64,000 bases of DNA from Pseudomonas veronii (GTDB lineage Bacteria; Pseudomonadota; Gammaproteobacteria; Pseudomonadales; Pseudomonadaceae), in contig NZ_JYLL01000002.1 of the NCBI RefSeq assembly GCF_001439695.1, forward strand, positions 124,001-188,000, read 5' to 3'. Both the position numbers and the translations under genes were made by a program. Positions 1 to 8,209 of the stretch are shown here, in pieces. Under the pieces are notes generated by a model. It was not told the origin of the DNA, did not search any database, and was given only the letters and a program-made list of their open reading frames with translations. Numbering within the stretch: position 1 is the first letter of the stretch; each line of letters starts with the position of its first letter.

Positions 1-59
1 CCGCCCCCCAGCAGGCCAAGGATCAGCGCGGAGACCAGCAGCGGCGCCAGATCAAGCAT
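1..59 (-). CDS. Sulfite exporter TauE/SafE family protein, N-terminal fragment
   Basis: Only the first 19 codons are in the window; the gene continues past base 1. The peptide starts MLDLAPLLVSALILGLLGG, a hydrophobic first membrane segment. Its ATG overlaps the last 8 bases of ccoS, so the two are probably translationally coupled. In Pseudomonas a TauE/SafE-like membrane protein commonly follows ccoS at the end of the cbb3 assembly cluster, and that context supports the family call. The fragment alone is too short to prove it. Confidence 0.6.
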   Translation of the reverse strand, partial: MLDLAPLLVSALILGLLGG

Positions 60-270
60 GGGGCGGATCTTTCGGGTCGGCCGGGGGCTCGGGGCTGTTG
101 GCCTCGTCGACGGCGGCCAGGTGGTTTGGGTCCTGATCGTCGAACAGCACGCTGTGGGCCGGGCCGTCGAGGTCGTCGTACTGGCCGCTGTCCACCGCCC
201 AGAAGAAGATGTAGATGGCGATGGCCACAATCAGCAGCGCCGCCGGAATCATCACGTATAAAGCTGGCAT
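52..270 (-). CDS. ccoS: cbb3-type cytochrome oxidase assembly protein CcoS
   Basis: 72-aa single-pass inner-membrane protein. CcoS is needed for maturation of cbb3 oxidase, acting on cofactor (heme/copper) insertion together with CcoI. The N-terminus (MPALYVMIPAALLIVAIAIY) is one hydrophobic helix followed by FFWAVDSGQYDDLDGPA, the aromatic and acidic stretch typical of CcoS. The acidic, proline-rich tail is variable in the family. I chose the ATG at 270 because GGAG sits 5 bases upstream; an in-frame GTG two codons earlier lacks a ribosome site. It lies directly downstream of ccoI and overlaps the next gene, consistent with one ccoGHIS transcript. Confidence 0.93.
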   Translation of the reverse strand: MPALYVMIPAALLIVAIAIYIFFWAVDSGQYDDLDGPAHSVLFDDQDPNHLAAVDEANSPEPPADPKDPPHA

Positions 271-292
271 CTGCACTCCATGCCCGCGCGGC

Positions 293-2743
293 TCAAGCCG
301 GCAACGGGCGGGTTACTGAGGGGGTGCTGGCGGTCGGCGCGCTCGGCAGGCGAGTCAGGCGCAGGGCGTTGAGCACCACGGTCAACGAACTGAGGGACAT
401 GCCGACCGCGGCCCAGATCGGCGTGATCCAGCCGAGCGCGGCAAACGGCAGCATAAGGCCATTGTACAGCCCGGCCCACAGCAGATTCTCCATGATCACC
501 CGACGGGTGCGCCGCGCCAAGGTAAACGCTTGCACCAGGGCGTCGAGGCGGTTGGACAGCAGCACCGCGTCGGCGCTGGTTTTTGCCAGGTCGGTGGCCG
601 AGCCCATGGCCACGCTGATATCGGCGGCGGCCAGCACCGGCACATCGTTCACGCCATCGCCGAGCATCAGCACTTTGCGCCCTTCCTTGTGCAGTTGTTG
701 CAGCACTTGCAGCTTGTCATCGGGGCGCAGGCCGCCGTGGGCTTCGTCGATGCCCAGTTCGGCGGCGACGCTGGCGACCATCGGCGAACTGTCGCCCGAC
801 AGCAGCAGCGTGCGCCAACCGCGTGCCTTGCAGGCCGCCAGCAGGGCCGGGGCGTCGCTGCGCAGGCGGTCATCCAGGACGAACCAGGCGAGGGCGCCGT
901 CGCGGTCGCCCAACAGCAGCCATTGCCCGGCTTCATCCGGCGCGGCGGGGATCGGGCAGCCGCTGAGTTCACACACATAGCCCGGCTGGCCGATGCGCAG
1001 TTGACGTTCGCCCACCCAGCCTTCCAGGCCGAGGCCGGGGGAACTGAGCACTTCGTCGGCGGCCAGGGGCGCGCGCCCGAAGGCACGGGCGATCGGGTGT
1101 TCTGAGCGATTTTCCAGGGCGGCGGCGAGGCCCAGGCACTGGTCGCTGTTCAACGCTCCCAGGGGGCGGATCGCACGCAGCGCCAGGCGCCCTTCGGTGA
1201 GGGTGCCGGTCTTGTCGAAAATCACCGTGTCGATCTGGTTCAGGCCTTCCAGCACATGGCCGCGGGTCAGCAGCAGGCCGAGTTTGTGCAGGGTGCCGGT
1301 GGCGGCCGTCAGGGCGGTCGGCGTGGCCAGCGACAGCGCGCACGGGCAGGTCGCCACCAGCATTGCCAGGACGATCCAGAACGCCCGCGACGCGTCCAAC
1401 TGCCACCACAACAGGCCGATCAGCACGGCGGCGACCAGCGAGCCGAGCAGGAACCACTGTGCGGCGCGATCGGCGATTTGCGCCAGGTGCGGTTTCTCGG
1501 CCTGGGCCCGCTCCAGCAGGCGCACGATGGCGGACAGGCGCGTGTCGTGGCCCAGGGCGCGCACTTCGACGGTCAGCGCGCCCTCGACGTTGAGGGTGCC
1601 GGCCGTTACCGCATCGCCGACTTGACGCGGTTGCGGCAGGTATTCGCCAGTGAGCAGGGATTCGTCGATGCTCGACTGACCGTCGAGAATCACCCCGTCC
1701 GCCGGCAGCACGGCACCGGGATGAACCAGCACGCGGTCGCCCAGGGCCAGCTCGGGGAGCAGGATGCGTTCGCTCTGGCCTTCAGCGTTCAAACGCAGGC
1801 ATGAGGCAGGCAGCAGGTTGACCAACTGCGCGGTAGCGGCGGCCGTGCGTTCGCGGGCCCGCCGCTCCAGGTAGCGGCCGGCCAGCAGGAACAGCGCGAA
1901 CATGCCCACTGCATCGAAATACAGTTCACCGACGCCGGTGATCGCGGTCCAGATGCCGGCCAGGTAAGCCCCGCCAATGGCCAGGGATACCGACACGTCC
2001 ATGGTCAGGTGGCGGGTGCGCAGGTCGCGCATGGCGCCCTTGAAAAACGGCGCACAGCTGTAGAACACGATGGGCGTGGTCAGAAACATCGCGACCCAGC
2101 GCAGGATGACGTGCAGTTCGGCGCTGAGGTCGATATTGAATTCCGGCCAGGTGGCCATGGTCGCCATCATCGCCTGGAACCACAGCAACCCGGCAACGCC
2201 GAGTTGGCGCAAGGCCAGACGGTTTTCGCCGGCCAATTGCTCGGCGGCGCGATCTGCCTGATAGGGGTGGGCGGCGTAACCGATATGGCGCAGCTCACTG
2301 AGCAGTTGGCTCAGCGGCAGTTGCCCGTCGGCCCAGCGTACCTGCAGGCGATGGTTGGACAGGTTCAGGCGCGCCTCGGCCACGGCGGGCAGGCTGCGCA
2401 GGTGTTTTTCGATCAGCCAGCCACAGGCCGCGCAACTGATGCCTTCCATCAACAGCGTGGCTTCGGCCAGTTCGCCATCGTGGCGCACGAAGGGTTTTTG
2501 CACATCGGCGCGGTCGTACAGCGCCAGTTCGTCGACCAATTGCACCGGCAGTGCCTCGGGGTTGGCCGAGGCTTCGCTGCGGTGCTGGTAATAGCTTTCC
2601 AACCCGCCCGCCACGATCGCTTCGGCCACGGCCTGGCAGCCCGGGCAGCAGAGTTCGCGGCGCTCGCCGAGGATCACGGCGGTGAAGCGGCTACCGGGTG
2701 GAACGGGCAGGGCGCAGTGGTAGCAGGGGGTTGGGGTGGTCAT
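293..2743 (-). CDS. ccoI: Copper-translocating P1B-type ATPase CcoI (FixI)
   Basis: 816-aa inner-membrane copper ATPase that exports Cu for assembly of the CuB site of cbb3 oxidase. N-terminal cysteine-rich metal region: CYHC near residue 7 and CCPGC near 32. A heavy-metal-associated domain with GISCAACGW follows near 101-109. The P-type core shows TGE (about 365), the CPC metal site (ATCPCALS, about 464-471), the phosphorylation motif DKTGTLT (510-516), an HP motif (SEHPIARAF) and GDGVND. Eight hydrophobic segments are expected. The unusual N-terminal Cys-rich block before the HMA is typical of FixI/CcoI rather than CopA. It is separated from ccoH by a REP pair, so transcript continuity is not certain. 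Confidence 0.96.
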   Translation of the reverse strand: MTTPTPCYHCALPVPPGSRFTAVILGERRELCCPGCQAVAEAIVAGGLESYYQHRSEASANPEALPVQLVDELALYDRADVQKPFVRHDGELAEATLLMEGISCAACGWLIEKHLRSLPAVAEARLNLSNHRLQVRWADGQLPLSQLLSELRHIGYAAHPYQADRAAEQLAGENRLALRQLGVAGLLWFQAMMATMATWPEFNIDLSAELHVILRWVAMFLTTPIVFYSCAPFFKGAMRDLRTRHLTMDVSVSLAIGGAYLAGIWTAITGVGELYFDAVGMFALFLLAGRYLERRARERTAAATAQLVNLLPASCLRLNAEGQSERILLPELALGDRVLVHPGAVLPADGVILDGQSSIDESLLTGEYLPQPRQVGDAVTAGTLNVEGALTVEVRALGHDTRLSAIVRLLERAQAEKPHLAQIADRAAQWFLLGSLVAAVLIGLLWWQLDASRAFWIVLAMLVATCPCALSLATPTALTAATGTLHKLGLLLTRGHVLEGLNQIDTVIFDKTGTLTEGRLALRAIRPLGALNSDQCLGLAAALENRSEHPIARAFGRAPLAADEVLSSPGLGLEGWVGERQLRIGQPGYVCELSGCPIPAAPDEAGQWLLLGDRDGALAWFVLDDRLRSDAPALLAACKARGWRTLLLSGDSSPMVASVAAELGIDEAHGGLRPDDKLQVLQQLHKEGRKVLMLGDGVNDVPVLAAADISVAMGSATDLAKTSADAVLLSNRLDALVQAFTLARRTRRVIMENLLWAGLYNGLMLPFAALGWITPIWAAVGMSLSSLTVVLNALRLTRLPSAPTASTPSVTRPLPA

Positions 2744-2774
2744 GGCGTTAGATCTTTGGTGGCGGGTAGGGCCT

Positions 2775-2841
2775 CATCGCGGGCAAGCCCGCTCCCACAG
2801 TGGATCGCGGTGTCCATGTGGGAGCGGGCTTGCCCGCGATG
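2775..2841. repeat. REP-type inverted pair
   Basis: Two 25-base copies in opposite orientation at 2775-2799 and 2817-2841, perfect reverse complements of each other (core GGGAGCGGGCTTGCCCGC). This is the common Pseudomonas REP/BIME layout. It lies in the 115-bp gap between ccoI and ccoH and can fold into one long hairpin, so it may attenuate or stabilise the ccoGHIS message. Confidence 0.85.
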
Positions 2842-2858
2842 CGTGAAGCGCAGCCTGT

Positions 2859-3398
2859 TTACTTCTTCAGGTCTTCAGCACCCTGCAGCGGTTCATCCCC
2901 GAGCAGCAAGTCCTTGTCGTGGTTGACCTGTTCTTCTTCGAACAAGCGCCAGGTCCTGTCGCCTTCCACGCCGAGCAGTTCGACGAAGCGCCGACCTTCG
3001 ACCTTGTCGGTGACCTGGCCGATGTAGCGACCGGGTTCGCTGTCGCTGCGGGCCAGGTTGATCTTGCGGTCCTTCTCGGGCTGAGTCGGCGAAATCAGGT
3101 TCAGTTCCAGGGTGCTCGGGTTGCTGTAGCCGGTGAGGTGCAGTTCGACTTCACCGGTCAGCTCATCCAGATGCACCTTGGCGCGCAGTTGCAGGGTCTG
3201 GGCCAGGCGTTCGCGGTCCAGGGAGCGGTTGATGCCTTTGCCGGCCTCGTAGTAGTTGTCGTTGACCAGATTGTCCGGGTTGTTCACTGCAATGGTCACC
3301 ATGGACAAGGTCAAGGTCACCGAGCAGGCCAGGATACCAATGATGATCCAGGGCCAGAGGTGCTTGTACCAGGGGCTTGCGGCAGTGGCTACGGGCAT
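2859..3398 (-). CDS. ccoH: FixH/CcoH family assembly protein
   Basis: 179-aa membrane-anchored protein needed for assembly and stability of cbb3 oxidase; CcoH interacts with CcoN and assembly intermediates. One N-terminal membrane helix (WPWIIIGILACSVTLTLSMV, about residues 15-34) is followed by a periplasmic FixH domain containing NYYEAGKGIN, the conserved FixH core, and a beta-rich stretch. The C-terminus is charged. It starts 15 bases downstream of ccoG, in the same direction, and precedes ccoI across a REP element. Size and order (G-H-I-S) are standard. Confidence 0.93.
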   Translation of the reverse strand: MPVATAASPWYKHLWPWIIIGILACSVTLTLSMVTIAVNNPDNLVNDNYYEAGKGINRSLDRERLAQTLQLRAKVHLDELTGEVELHLTGYSNPSTLELNLISPTQPEKDRKINLARSDSEPGRYIGQVTDKVEGRRFVELLGVEGDRTWRLFEEEQVNHDKDLLLGDEPLQGAEDLKK

Positions 3399-3413
3399 TG
3401 TTCAGCTCTCTCG

Positions 3414-4832
3414 TTAACGAACTTGTGGGCCGATGAATCGGCTCTTGGCTTCAATGTGGACGCTGGCGTCATCGGCATCCTTGAGGATGAATTTCACCTC
3501 GTTGGTGCTCGACGGCAATTGCTCCGGCGCACTCGACAGTTCGACCGGCATGCTGACGATGTCGCCGGCAGCCACCTTGATTTCGCGGCGGCCTTGCAGC
3601 TTGAGGTCCGGCAGCCCGGCAGCATCAAGCACATACGTGTGGTCGCGCTGGTCTTTGTTCATGATTTTCAGGCTGTAGACGTTCTCGATCCGTCCTTCAG
3701 CGTTTTCGCGGTACAGCACACGGTCTTTGCTGACGTCGAAACCCACCAGCGGACGCATGAAAAATGCCGTGGCCAACAGGCTCATCATCGCCAGCAATAC
3801 CAGCGCATAGCCGATCAGGCGCGGACGCAGCTTGTGGGTTTTCTGCCCCGACAGGTTGTGCTCGGTGGTGTAGCTGATCAGGCCGCGCGGGTAATCCATC
3901 TTGTCCATGATGTTGTCGCAGGCGTCGATACACGCGGCGCAGCCGATGCATTCGATCTGCAGGCCATCGCGGATGTCGATGCCGGTCGGGCACACCTGCA
4001 CGCACATTGTGCAATCGATGCAATCGCCGAGGCCCTGGGCTTTGTAGTCGGCGCCTTTTTTACGCGGGCCACGCACTTCGCCACGACGTGGGTCGTAGGA
4101 GACGATCAGGGTGTCTTTGTCGAACATCACGCTTTGGAAGCGTGCATAGGGGCACATGTAGATGCACACCTGCTCGCGCAGCCAGCCGGCGTTGCCGTAG
4201 GTGGCGAGGGTGAAGAAACCGACCCAGAAATACGACCAGCCATCAGCCTGGCCGGTGAAGAAGTCGAACACCAGTTCGCGGATCGGCGAGAAATAACCGA
4301 CGAAGGTCATGCCGGTGACAAAACCGATCAGCAGCCACAGCGTGTGTTTGCTGAACTTGCGCAGGAACTTGTTGGCGCCCATCGGCGCCTTGTCCAGCTT
4401 GATGCGCTGGTTACGGTCGCCTTCGGTGACTTTTTCGCACCACATGAAGATCCACGTCCACACGCTTTGCGGGCAGGTATACCCGCACCAGATGCGCCCC
4501 GCGTACACCGTGATGAAGAACAGGCCAAAGGCCGCGACGATCAGGATGCCCGAGAGGAGGATGAAGTCCTGGGGCCAGAAGGTCGCACCGAAAATGAAGA
4601 ACTTACGTTCCGGCAGGTCCCACCACACGGCCTGGTGACCACCCCAGTTCAGCCACACCGTGCCGAAGTAGAGCAGGAACAGACCGGCGCCGCCAAGCAT
4701 GCGCAGGTTGCGGAACAGGCCCGTGAAGGCGCGGGTGTAGATTTTCTCTCGCGACGCGTAGAGGTCGACACCGTTGTTGGAGTTTTTGGCAGGTGGAGTA
4801 ACGTCTTGTACCGGTATTTGGTTGCTCATCAT
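3414..4832 (-). CDS. ccoG: Cytochrome c oxidase accessory protein CcoG (RdxA/FixG)
   Basis: 472-aa polyferredoxin-like membrane protein. CcoG reduces Cu(II) to Cu(I) during cbb3 oxidase biogenesis. Five membrane segments carry CGYTCPQSVW (a CxxxCP motif), and CIYMCPYARF follows. Two 4Fe-4S ferredoxin motifs lie in the cytoplasmic domain (CIDCTMCVQVCP and CIGCAACIDACD). A C-terminal Ig-like periplasmic domain follows the last helix. Full length for the family. First gene of the ccoGHIS group; a candidate ANR site lies about 150 bp upstream of the ATG. Confidence 0.96.
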   Translation of the reverse strand: MMSNQIPVQDVTPPAKNSNNGVDLYASREKIYTRAFTGLFRNLRMLGGAGLFLLYFGTVWLNWGGHQAVWWDLPERKFFIFGATFWPQDFILLSGILIVAAFGLFFITVYAGRIWCGYTCPQSVWTWIFMWCEKVTEGDRNQRIKLDKAPMGANKFLRKFSKHTLWLLIGFVTGMTFVGYFSPIRELVFDFFTGQADGWSYFWVGFFTLATYGNAGWLREQVCIYMCPYARFQSVMFDKDTLIVSYDPRRGEVRGPRKKGADYKAQGLGDCIDCTMCVQVCPTGIDIRDGLQIECIGCAACIDACDNIMDKMDYPRGLISYTTEHNLSGQKTHKLRPRLIGYALVLLAMMSLLATAFFMRPLVGFDVSKDRVLYRENAEGRIENVYSLKIMNKDQRDHTYVLDAAGLPDLKLQGRREIKVAAGDIVSMPVELSSAPEQLPSSTNEVKFILKDADDASVHIEAKSRFIGPQVR

Positions 4833-4982
4833 TGCATCCCACGGCGGTGGAGATTTGCCTCGGCCAGTACGTGCCGGTCGGGGTCAAATGAAGGGTCTTG
4901 CAGTGGCGTAATGATACGCCCCCGATGACGCGCAAAGGGTGCGACCTTTGGTCGCGTTGGGGGAAATCAATTGATGGTGTAG

Positions 4983-4996
4983 GTGACGTGGATCAA
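4983..4996 (-). promoter_or_regulatory. Candidate ANR/FNR site upstream of ccoG
   Basis: Read on the minus strand the sequence is TTGAT-CCAC-GTCAC. The left half matches the ANR consensus TTGAT-N4-ATCAA fully; the right half has two mismatches. It lies 151-164 bp upstream of the ccoG ATG. Two TCAATTGA palindromes (4967-4974 and 4993-5000) flank or overlap it. Regulation of ccoG by ANR is inferred only. Confidence 0.4.
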
Positions 4997-5036
4997 TTGA
5001 CTTGTGAAGTATGGACGGTTTTTGCGCGTGGAGCGG

Positions 5037-5303
5037 TCATTCGTCCCATGGGTTAATCAGTGAAACGCCGCTGGATTTGAATTCACTGACATTGCGCGTA
5101 ACGACGGTTAACCCATGAACCAGAGCAGTAGCGGCGATCAGCGCATCGATTTCATTGGCCCGGTCAGGAACATGCAGATGTGCACAACGTACATGGGCAG
5201 GCTTGCCGCGATCGGTGATAAAAACCGGCCCTATGCGGGCGGCTTTTTTGGCACCGCTTGTGTCTTGGTTGAATTCGCGGCTTGAGATGGTAGTGATGGT
5301 CAT
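5037..5303 (-). pseudogene. Phd antitoxin / VapC-PIN toxin fusion remnant
   Basis: An 88-codon open frame that is not one normal protein. Residues 1-38 (MTITTISSREFNQDTSGAKK... to GKPAHV) are the N-terminal DNA-binding part of a Phd/YefM-type antitoxin. Residues 39-88 (RCAHLHVPD...DALIAATALVHGLTVVTRN...LINPWDE) are the C-terminal third of a VapC-like PIN toxin. An in-frame deletion with its junction near base 5190 has removed the antitoxin's C-terminal toxin-binding half and the toxin's first two thirds, including the LLDTNV catalytic aspartate. The toxin part cannot be active. A good ribosome site (GGGAGGGCG) and a tandem GTAGCTAC/GTAACTAC sequence at 5333-5348 survive upstream and may be the old autoregulatory operator. 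Confidence 0.8.
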
Positions 5304-5683
5304 GGGATCGCCCTCCCTTCGTTAGACTCTATGTAGCTACGTAACTACCGGTGTGCCGCGCGTGGCAAGCCCGGTGCAGCAAGCGGTGGGTGTATTTCAT
5401 TCTGGCGATCTATCGCAGTGGCAAAAATTATTGCCGAGGCTGCCTTTGACATGTTCTCTGTACAGCATGTGATCAATTTCTACGTCTAAAGCCCTCGCTA
5501 AATTATGAGGAGTCAAATACCCCAAAATGTGCGATCTCCGAAATATATCGATGTAGGTTGAATGCTACTGCGGTTGTAGGAAATATTTATATACAGATGC
5601 TTTTTTGTTGAAAAGGAACGGAGCGGGCGTTTGTGCCACAAATAATATGCACATAAAAAGTGGTCATTTACTTGAGGTTTTTA
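5304..5683. other. AT-rich gap between TA remnant and orphan gene
   Basis: 380 bases with no gene I can support. Base composition turns visibly AT-rich from about 5470 on, unlike the surrounding cco genes, and this continues to about 6430. It holds the presumed promoter of the TA remnant (5320-5350) and, further right, the unplaced promoter of the orphan gene at 5684. No repeat or known RNA was recognised. Confidence 0.5.
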
Positions 5684-6331
5684 ATGAGTAATATTAACGG
5701 GGTTTCTAATAGTCCTGTAGTTACAGTGCCTCGCGCTTCGGCACCTTCGATAACTCCAGCTCCCACAAATCATCTCAAAACCTCCACCAGTGAAGGCTTG
5801 GTTTTTCTTCTGCGTACTTCTTTTGAGAAATTTTCCGATCCGAGTGAGCCGGGCGTTATCAGCAGGGAGTCGCTGGCGAAGAAAGCGTATTCTCCTGAAG
5901 GTAACAGTGACAGTATCTACGAATCACAACTGGCACGGGAGGTTTTAGAGCGGAATCGCCTGTTTGAACAGTTAGATGGATTTGGCGAGCATAAACAAGA
6001 TGGGAAGATCACCCAAGAAAGTCTGGGTGCTTTTGAGGCAAAAGAAAACGGACGATTCAGTACCATGAACGATAAGGATATTGGGAGGTACTTTTTTGAT
6101 AATTTTAATGATTTTAGATATCTGGATCCCCTGAGCGAAAGTTATCGCGAAGAGCTGGGAGTACCAACGTTGGAGAGTGTCGCAACTTCGTCGACGTCCG
6201 GTTCAGAAAAAAAGATGTTCGCACGTGAACTCTTAGGTCGTCCTGAACTGCTGGAGCAGTTGGGACTCGGATATAGGAGTGCGAGGGTTACACGCGGTGA
6301 TGTCGAGCAAGCTCTTCCAACTATCAAGTAG
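5684..6331 (+). CDS. Unrecognised protein with two diverged internal repeats
   Basis: 215 aa if started at the ATG at 5684 (GAGG 7 bases upstream); an in-frame GTG at 5660 has no ribosome site. Function unknown. The first 40 residues are Ser/Thr/Pro/Asn-rich with no acidic residue (MSNINGVSNSPVVTVPRASA...), as in type III secretion signals. The rest is an internal duplication: QLAREVLERNRLFEQLDGF plus DGKITQESL in the first half corresponds to MFARELLGRPELLEQLGLGY plus ARVTRGDVEQAL in the second. The DGKIT and PGVIS segments resemble degenerate EF-hand loops. The gene is AT-rich and alone between cco genes, which suggests acquisition. An effector role is speculation; no secretion genes are in the window. 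Confidence 0.75.
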   Translation: MSNINGVSNSPVVTVPRASAPSITPAPTNHLKTSTSEGLVFLLRTSFEKFSDPSEPGVISRESLAKKAYSPEGNSDSIYESQLAREVLERNRLFEQLDGFGEHKQDGKITQESLGAFEAKENGRFSTMNDKDIGRYFFDNFNDFRYLDPLSESYREELGVPTLESVATSSTSGSEKKMFARELLGRPELLEQLGLGYRSARVTRGDVEQALPTIK

Positions 6332-6383
6332 GTGCGTGAAAAACTTAGATAGTTGCTGAGCGAGGCAGTTATAGCTGCCAGAA

Positions 6384-6418
6384 AAAAGCCCCGCCAGTTT
6401 GTACTGTACGGGGCTTTT
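6384..6418. terminator. Bidirectional intrinsic terminator
   Basis: Perfect stem AAAAGCCCCG (6384-6393) / CGGGGCTTTT (6409-6418) with a 15-base loop. A-tract on one side and T-tract on the other let it serve both the plus-strand orphan gene and the minus-strand ccoP1 end at 6435. Confidence 0.85.
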
Positions 6419-6434
6419 GTGTTTCTGATGAAGC

Positions 6435-7412
6435 TTACTGCTCTTGAGCCTTCTTATCCCCATGGGACAAGCTGTAAACATATGCGGCCAGCAAATGCAC
6501 CTTGTCGTTCCCTTGCAGTAATTCCTGTGCAGGCATCTGGCCCTGGCGGCCGTAACGGATGGTCTGCTGCAGTTGGGCGAAGCTTGAACCGTAGATGAAC
6601 GCGCCCGGGTGAGTCAGGTCGGGTGCGCCCATGGCGGGCGTGCCTTTACCGGCCGGGCCGTGGCAGGCCACGCAGTTGGCGGCGAAGAGTTTCCCGCCGT
6701 TGGCCACATCGGCCTTGGCGCCTTCCGGCAGTTTGCGGCCGTCGAGGTTGGTCACCACGAAGCCCGCCACGTCGGCCACGCCCTGTTCGCCGATGACTTC
6801 GGCCCAGGCCGGCATCACCGCGTGGCGGCCTTTCATGATGGTTTCCTTGATGGTCGCGGGCTCGCCGCCCCAGCGCCAGTCGGCGTCGGTCAGGTTAGGG
6901 AAGCCGTAGGCTCCCTTGGCGTCCGAACCGTGGCATACCGAGCAGTTGGAGGCAAACAGACGGCCGCCCATCTTCAGGGCCTGCGGGTCTTTGGCAACCT
7001 CTTCAATCGGCATCGCGGCGAATTTGGCGAAGATCGGCCCGAACTTGGCGTCCGACCTGGCCATTTCCTTTTCCCACTCATGCACGCCGGTCCAGCCGGT
7101 CTGGCCGTTGGCGAAGGCGGTCTGCTTGTCGTTGTCGAGGTAGTTGTAGCCCGGCAGCAGGCCTTTCCAATTGCCCAGGCCGGGGTATAGCACCAGGTAG
7201 CCGAGGGCGAAGACGATGGTGCCGACGAACAGCATGAACCACCATTTCGGCAGTGGGTTGTCGTACTCCTCGATACCGTCGAACGAGTGGCCGACAGTCT
7301 CGTCCGTTTGCTCGGCGCGCTGGCCCTTGCGGGTCGACAGCAGCAGCCAGGTCAGGGCGAAAATGGTACCCAGACTGAGGACTGTGACGTACAGACTCCA
7401 GAACGTAGTCAT
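6435..7412 (-). CDS. ccoP1: cbb3 cytochrome oxidase, diheme subunit III (copy 1)
   Basis: 325-aa membrane-anchored diheme cytochrome c that feeds electrons through CcoO to CcoN. Two N-terminal membrane segments flank [14 protein letters not shown], the conserved CcoP stretch. Two c-heme motifs follow: CSVCH in the first domain and CVACH in the second, each with a later Met ligand candidate. The ATG overlaps the ccoQ1 stop (ATGA). Very similar to the second copy at 10135-11082. Last gene of the ccoNOQP-1 operon, followed by an intrinsic terminator. Confidence 0.97.
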   Translation of the reverse strand: MTTFWSLYVTVLSLGTIFALTWLLLSTRKGQRAEQTDETVGHSFDGIEEYDNPLPKWWFMLFVGTIVFALGYLVLYPGLGNWKGLLPGYNYLDNDKQTAFANGQTGWTGVHEWEKEMARSDAKFGPIFAKFAAMPIEEVAKDPQALKMGGRLFASNCSVCHGSDAKGAYGFPNLTDADWRWGGEPATIKETIMKGRHAVMPAWAEVIGEQGVADVAGFVVTNLDGRKLPEGAKADVANGGKLFAANCVACHGPAGKGTPAMGAPDLTHPGAFIYGSSFAQLQQTIRYGRQGQMPAQELLQGNDKVHLLAAYVYSLSHGDKKAQEQ

Positions 7413-7594
7413 TCTTTGTTACTCCTAGAAGCTTGCTCGACGTGCTTGATGGCTTCGGGGTCATCCGCAAAGGGCAGCATGGTTGCGTCGTCAAACTCCG
7501 ACTTGCGCTTGGGGCTGAACACCCACAGCGCCAGGCCGATAAAGGCCACCATCACGACAACGGTGCCCAGGCCACGAATCATCCCGATATCCAT
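7409..7594 (-). CDS. ccoQ1: cbb3 oxidase small subunit CcoQ (copy 1)
   Basis: 61-aa single-helix protein ([20 protein letters not shown]...) with a polar C-terminus. CcoQ stabilises the association of CcoP with the CcoNO core. It lies 6 bases after ccoO1 and overlaps the start of ccoP1 by 4 bases. Size and position are standard. Confidence 0.94.
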   Translation of the reverse strand: MDIGMIRGLGTVVVMVAFIGLALWVFSPKRKSEFDDATMLPFADDPEAIKHVEQASRSNKE

Positions 7595-7600
7595 GAAGAA

Positions 7601-8209
7601 TCACCGTTTGCTTTTGATGATGGTGCCAAGGCCTTGCAGGTAGGCCACCAATGCGTCCATTTCGGTCTTGCCCTTCACGGCTGCGGCTGCACCGGCGATG
7701 TCTTCGTCGGTGTAGGGCACGCCCAGGGTGCGCAAGACTTCCATCTTCTTCGCGGTGTCCTTGCCGTCGAGCTTGTTTTCCACGAGGAACGGGTACGCCG
7801 GCATTTTCGACTCAGGCACAACGTTGCGCGGGTTGTACAAGTGCGCGCGTTGCCAGTCATCGGAGTAGCGTCCGCCGACACGGGCCAGGTCCGGCCCGGT
7901 ACGCTTGGAACCCCACAGGAACGGGTGGTCCCACACGCTTTCACCGGCCACGGAGTAGTGGCCATAACGTTCGGTTTCGGCGCGGAACGGACGGATCATC
8001 TGCGAGTGGCAGCCGACACAGCCGTTGGCGATGTAGATGTCGCGGCCTTCCAGTTCAAGGGCGGTACGCGGTTTCATGCCTTCGACCGGCTTGTTGGTCA
8101 CGTCCTGGAAGAACAGCGGAACGATCTGGGTCAGGCCGCCGATACTCACGGCGATGACCATGAAGAAGGCCAGCAGGCCGATATTCTTCTCGACTACTTC
8201 GTGCTTCAT
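7601..8209 (-). CDS. ccoO1: cbb3 cytochrome oxidase, monoheme subunit II (copy 1)
   Basis: 202-aa membrane-anchored monoheme cytochrome c. One N-terminal helix after [13 protein letters not shown], then [17 protein letters not shown] with the single CxxCH motif. The conserved [17 protein letters not shown] block is present, and PESKMPAYP supplies a Met ligand. The ATG shares a base with the ccoN1 stop (TGATG), a coupled junction. Closely similar to copy 2. Confidence 0.97.
   Translation of the reverse strand: MKHEVVEKNIGLLAFFMVIAVSIGGLTQIVPLFFQDVTNKPVEGMKPRTALELEGRDIYIANGCVGCHSQMIRPFRAETERYGHYSVAGESVWDHPFLWGSKRTGPDLARVGGRYSDDWQRAHLYNPRNVVPESKMPAYPFLVENKLDGKDTAKKMEVLRTLGVPYTDEDIAGAAAAVKGKTEMDALVAYLQGLGTIIKSKR

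Noticed and set aside
2919..4928. 669-codon plus-strand open frame opposite ccoH/ccoG
   Set aside because: Antisense shadow of two well-supported genes; His/Val/Asp-rich composition, no motifs and no ribosome site.
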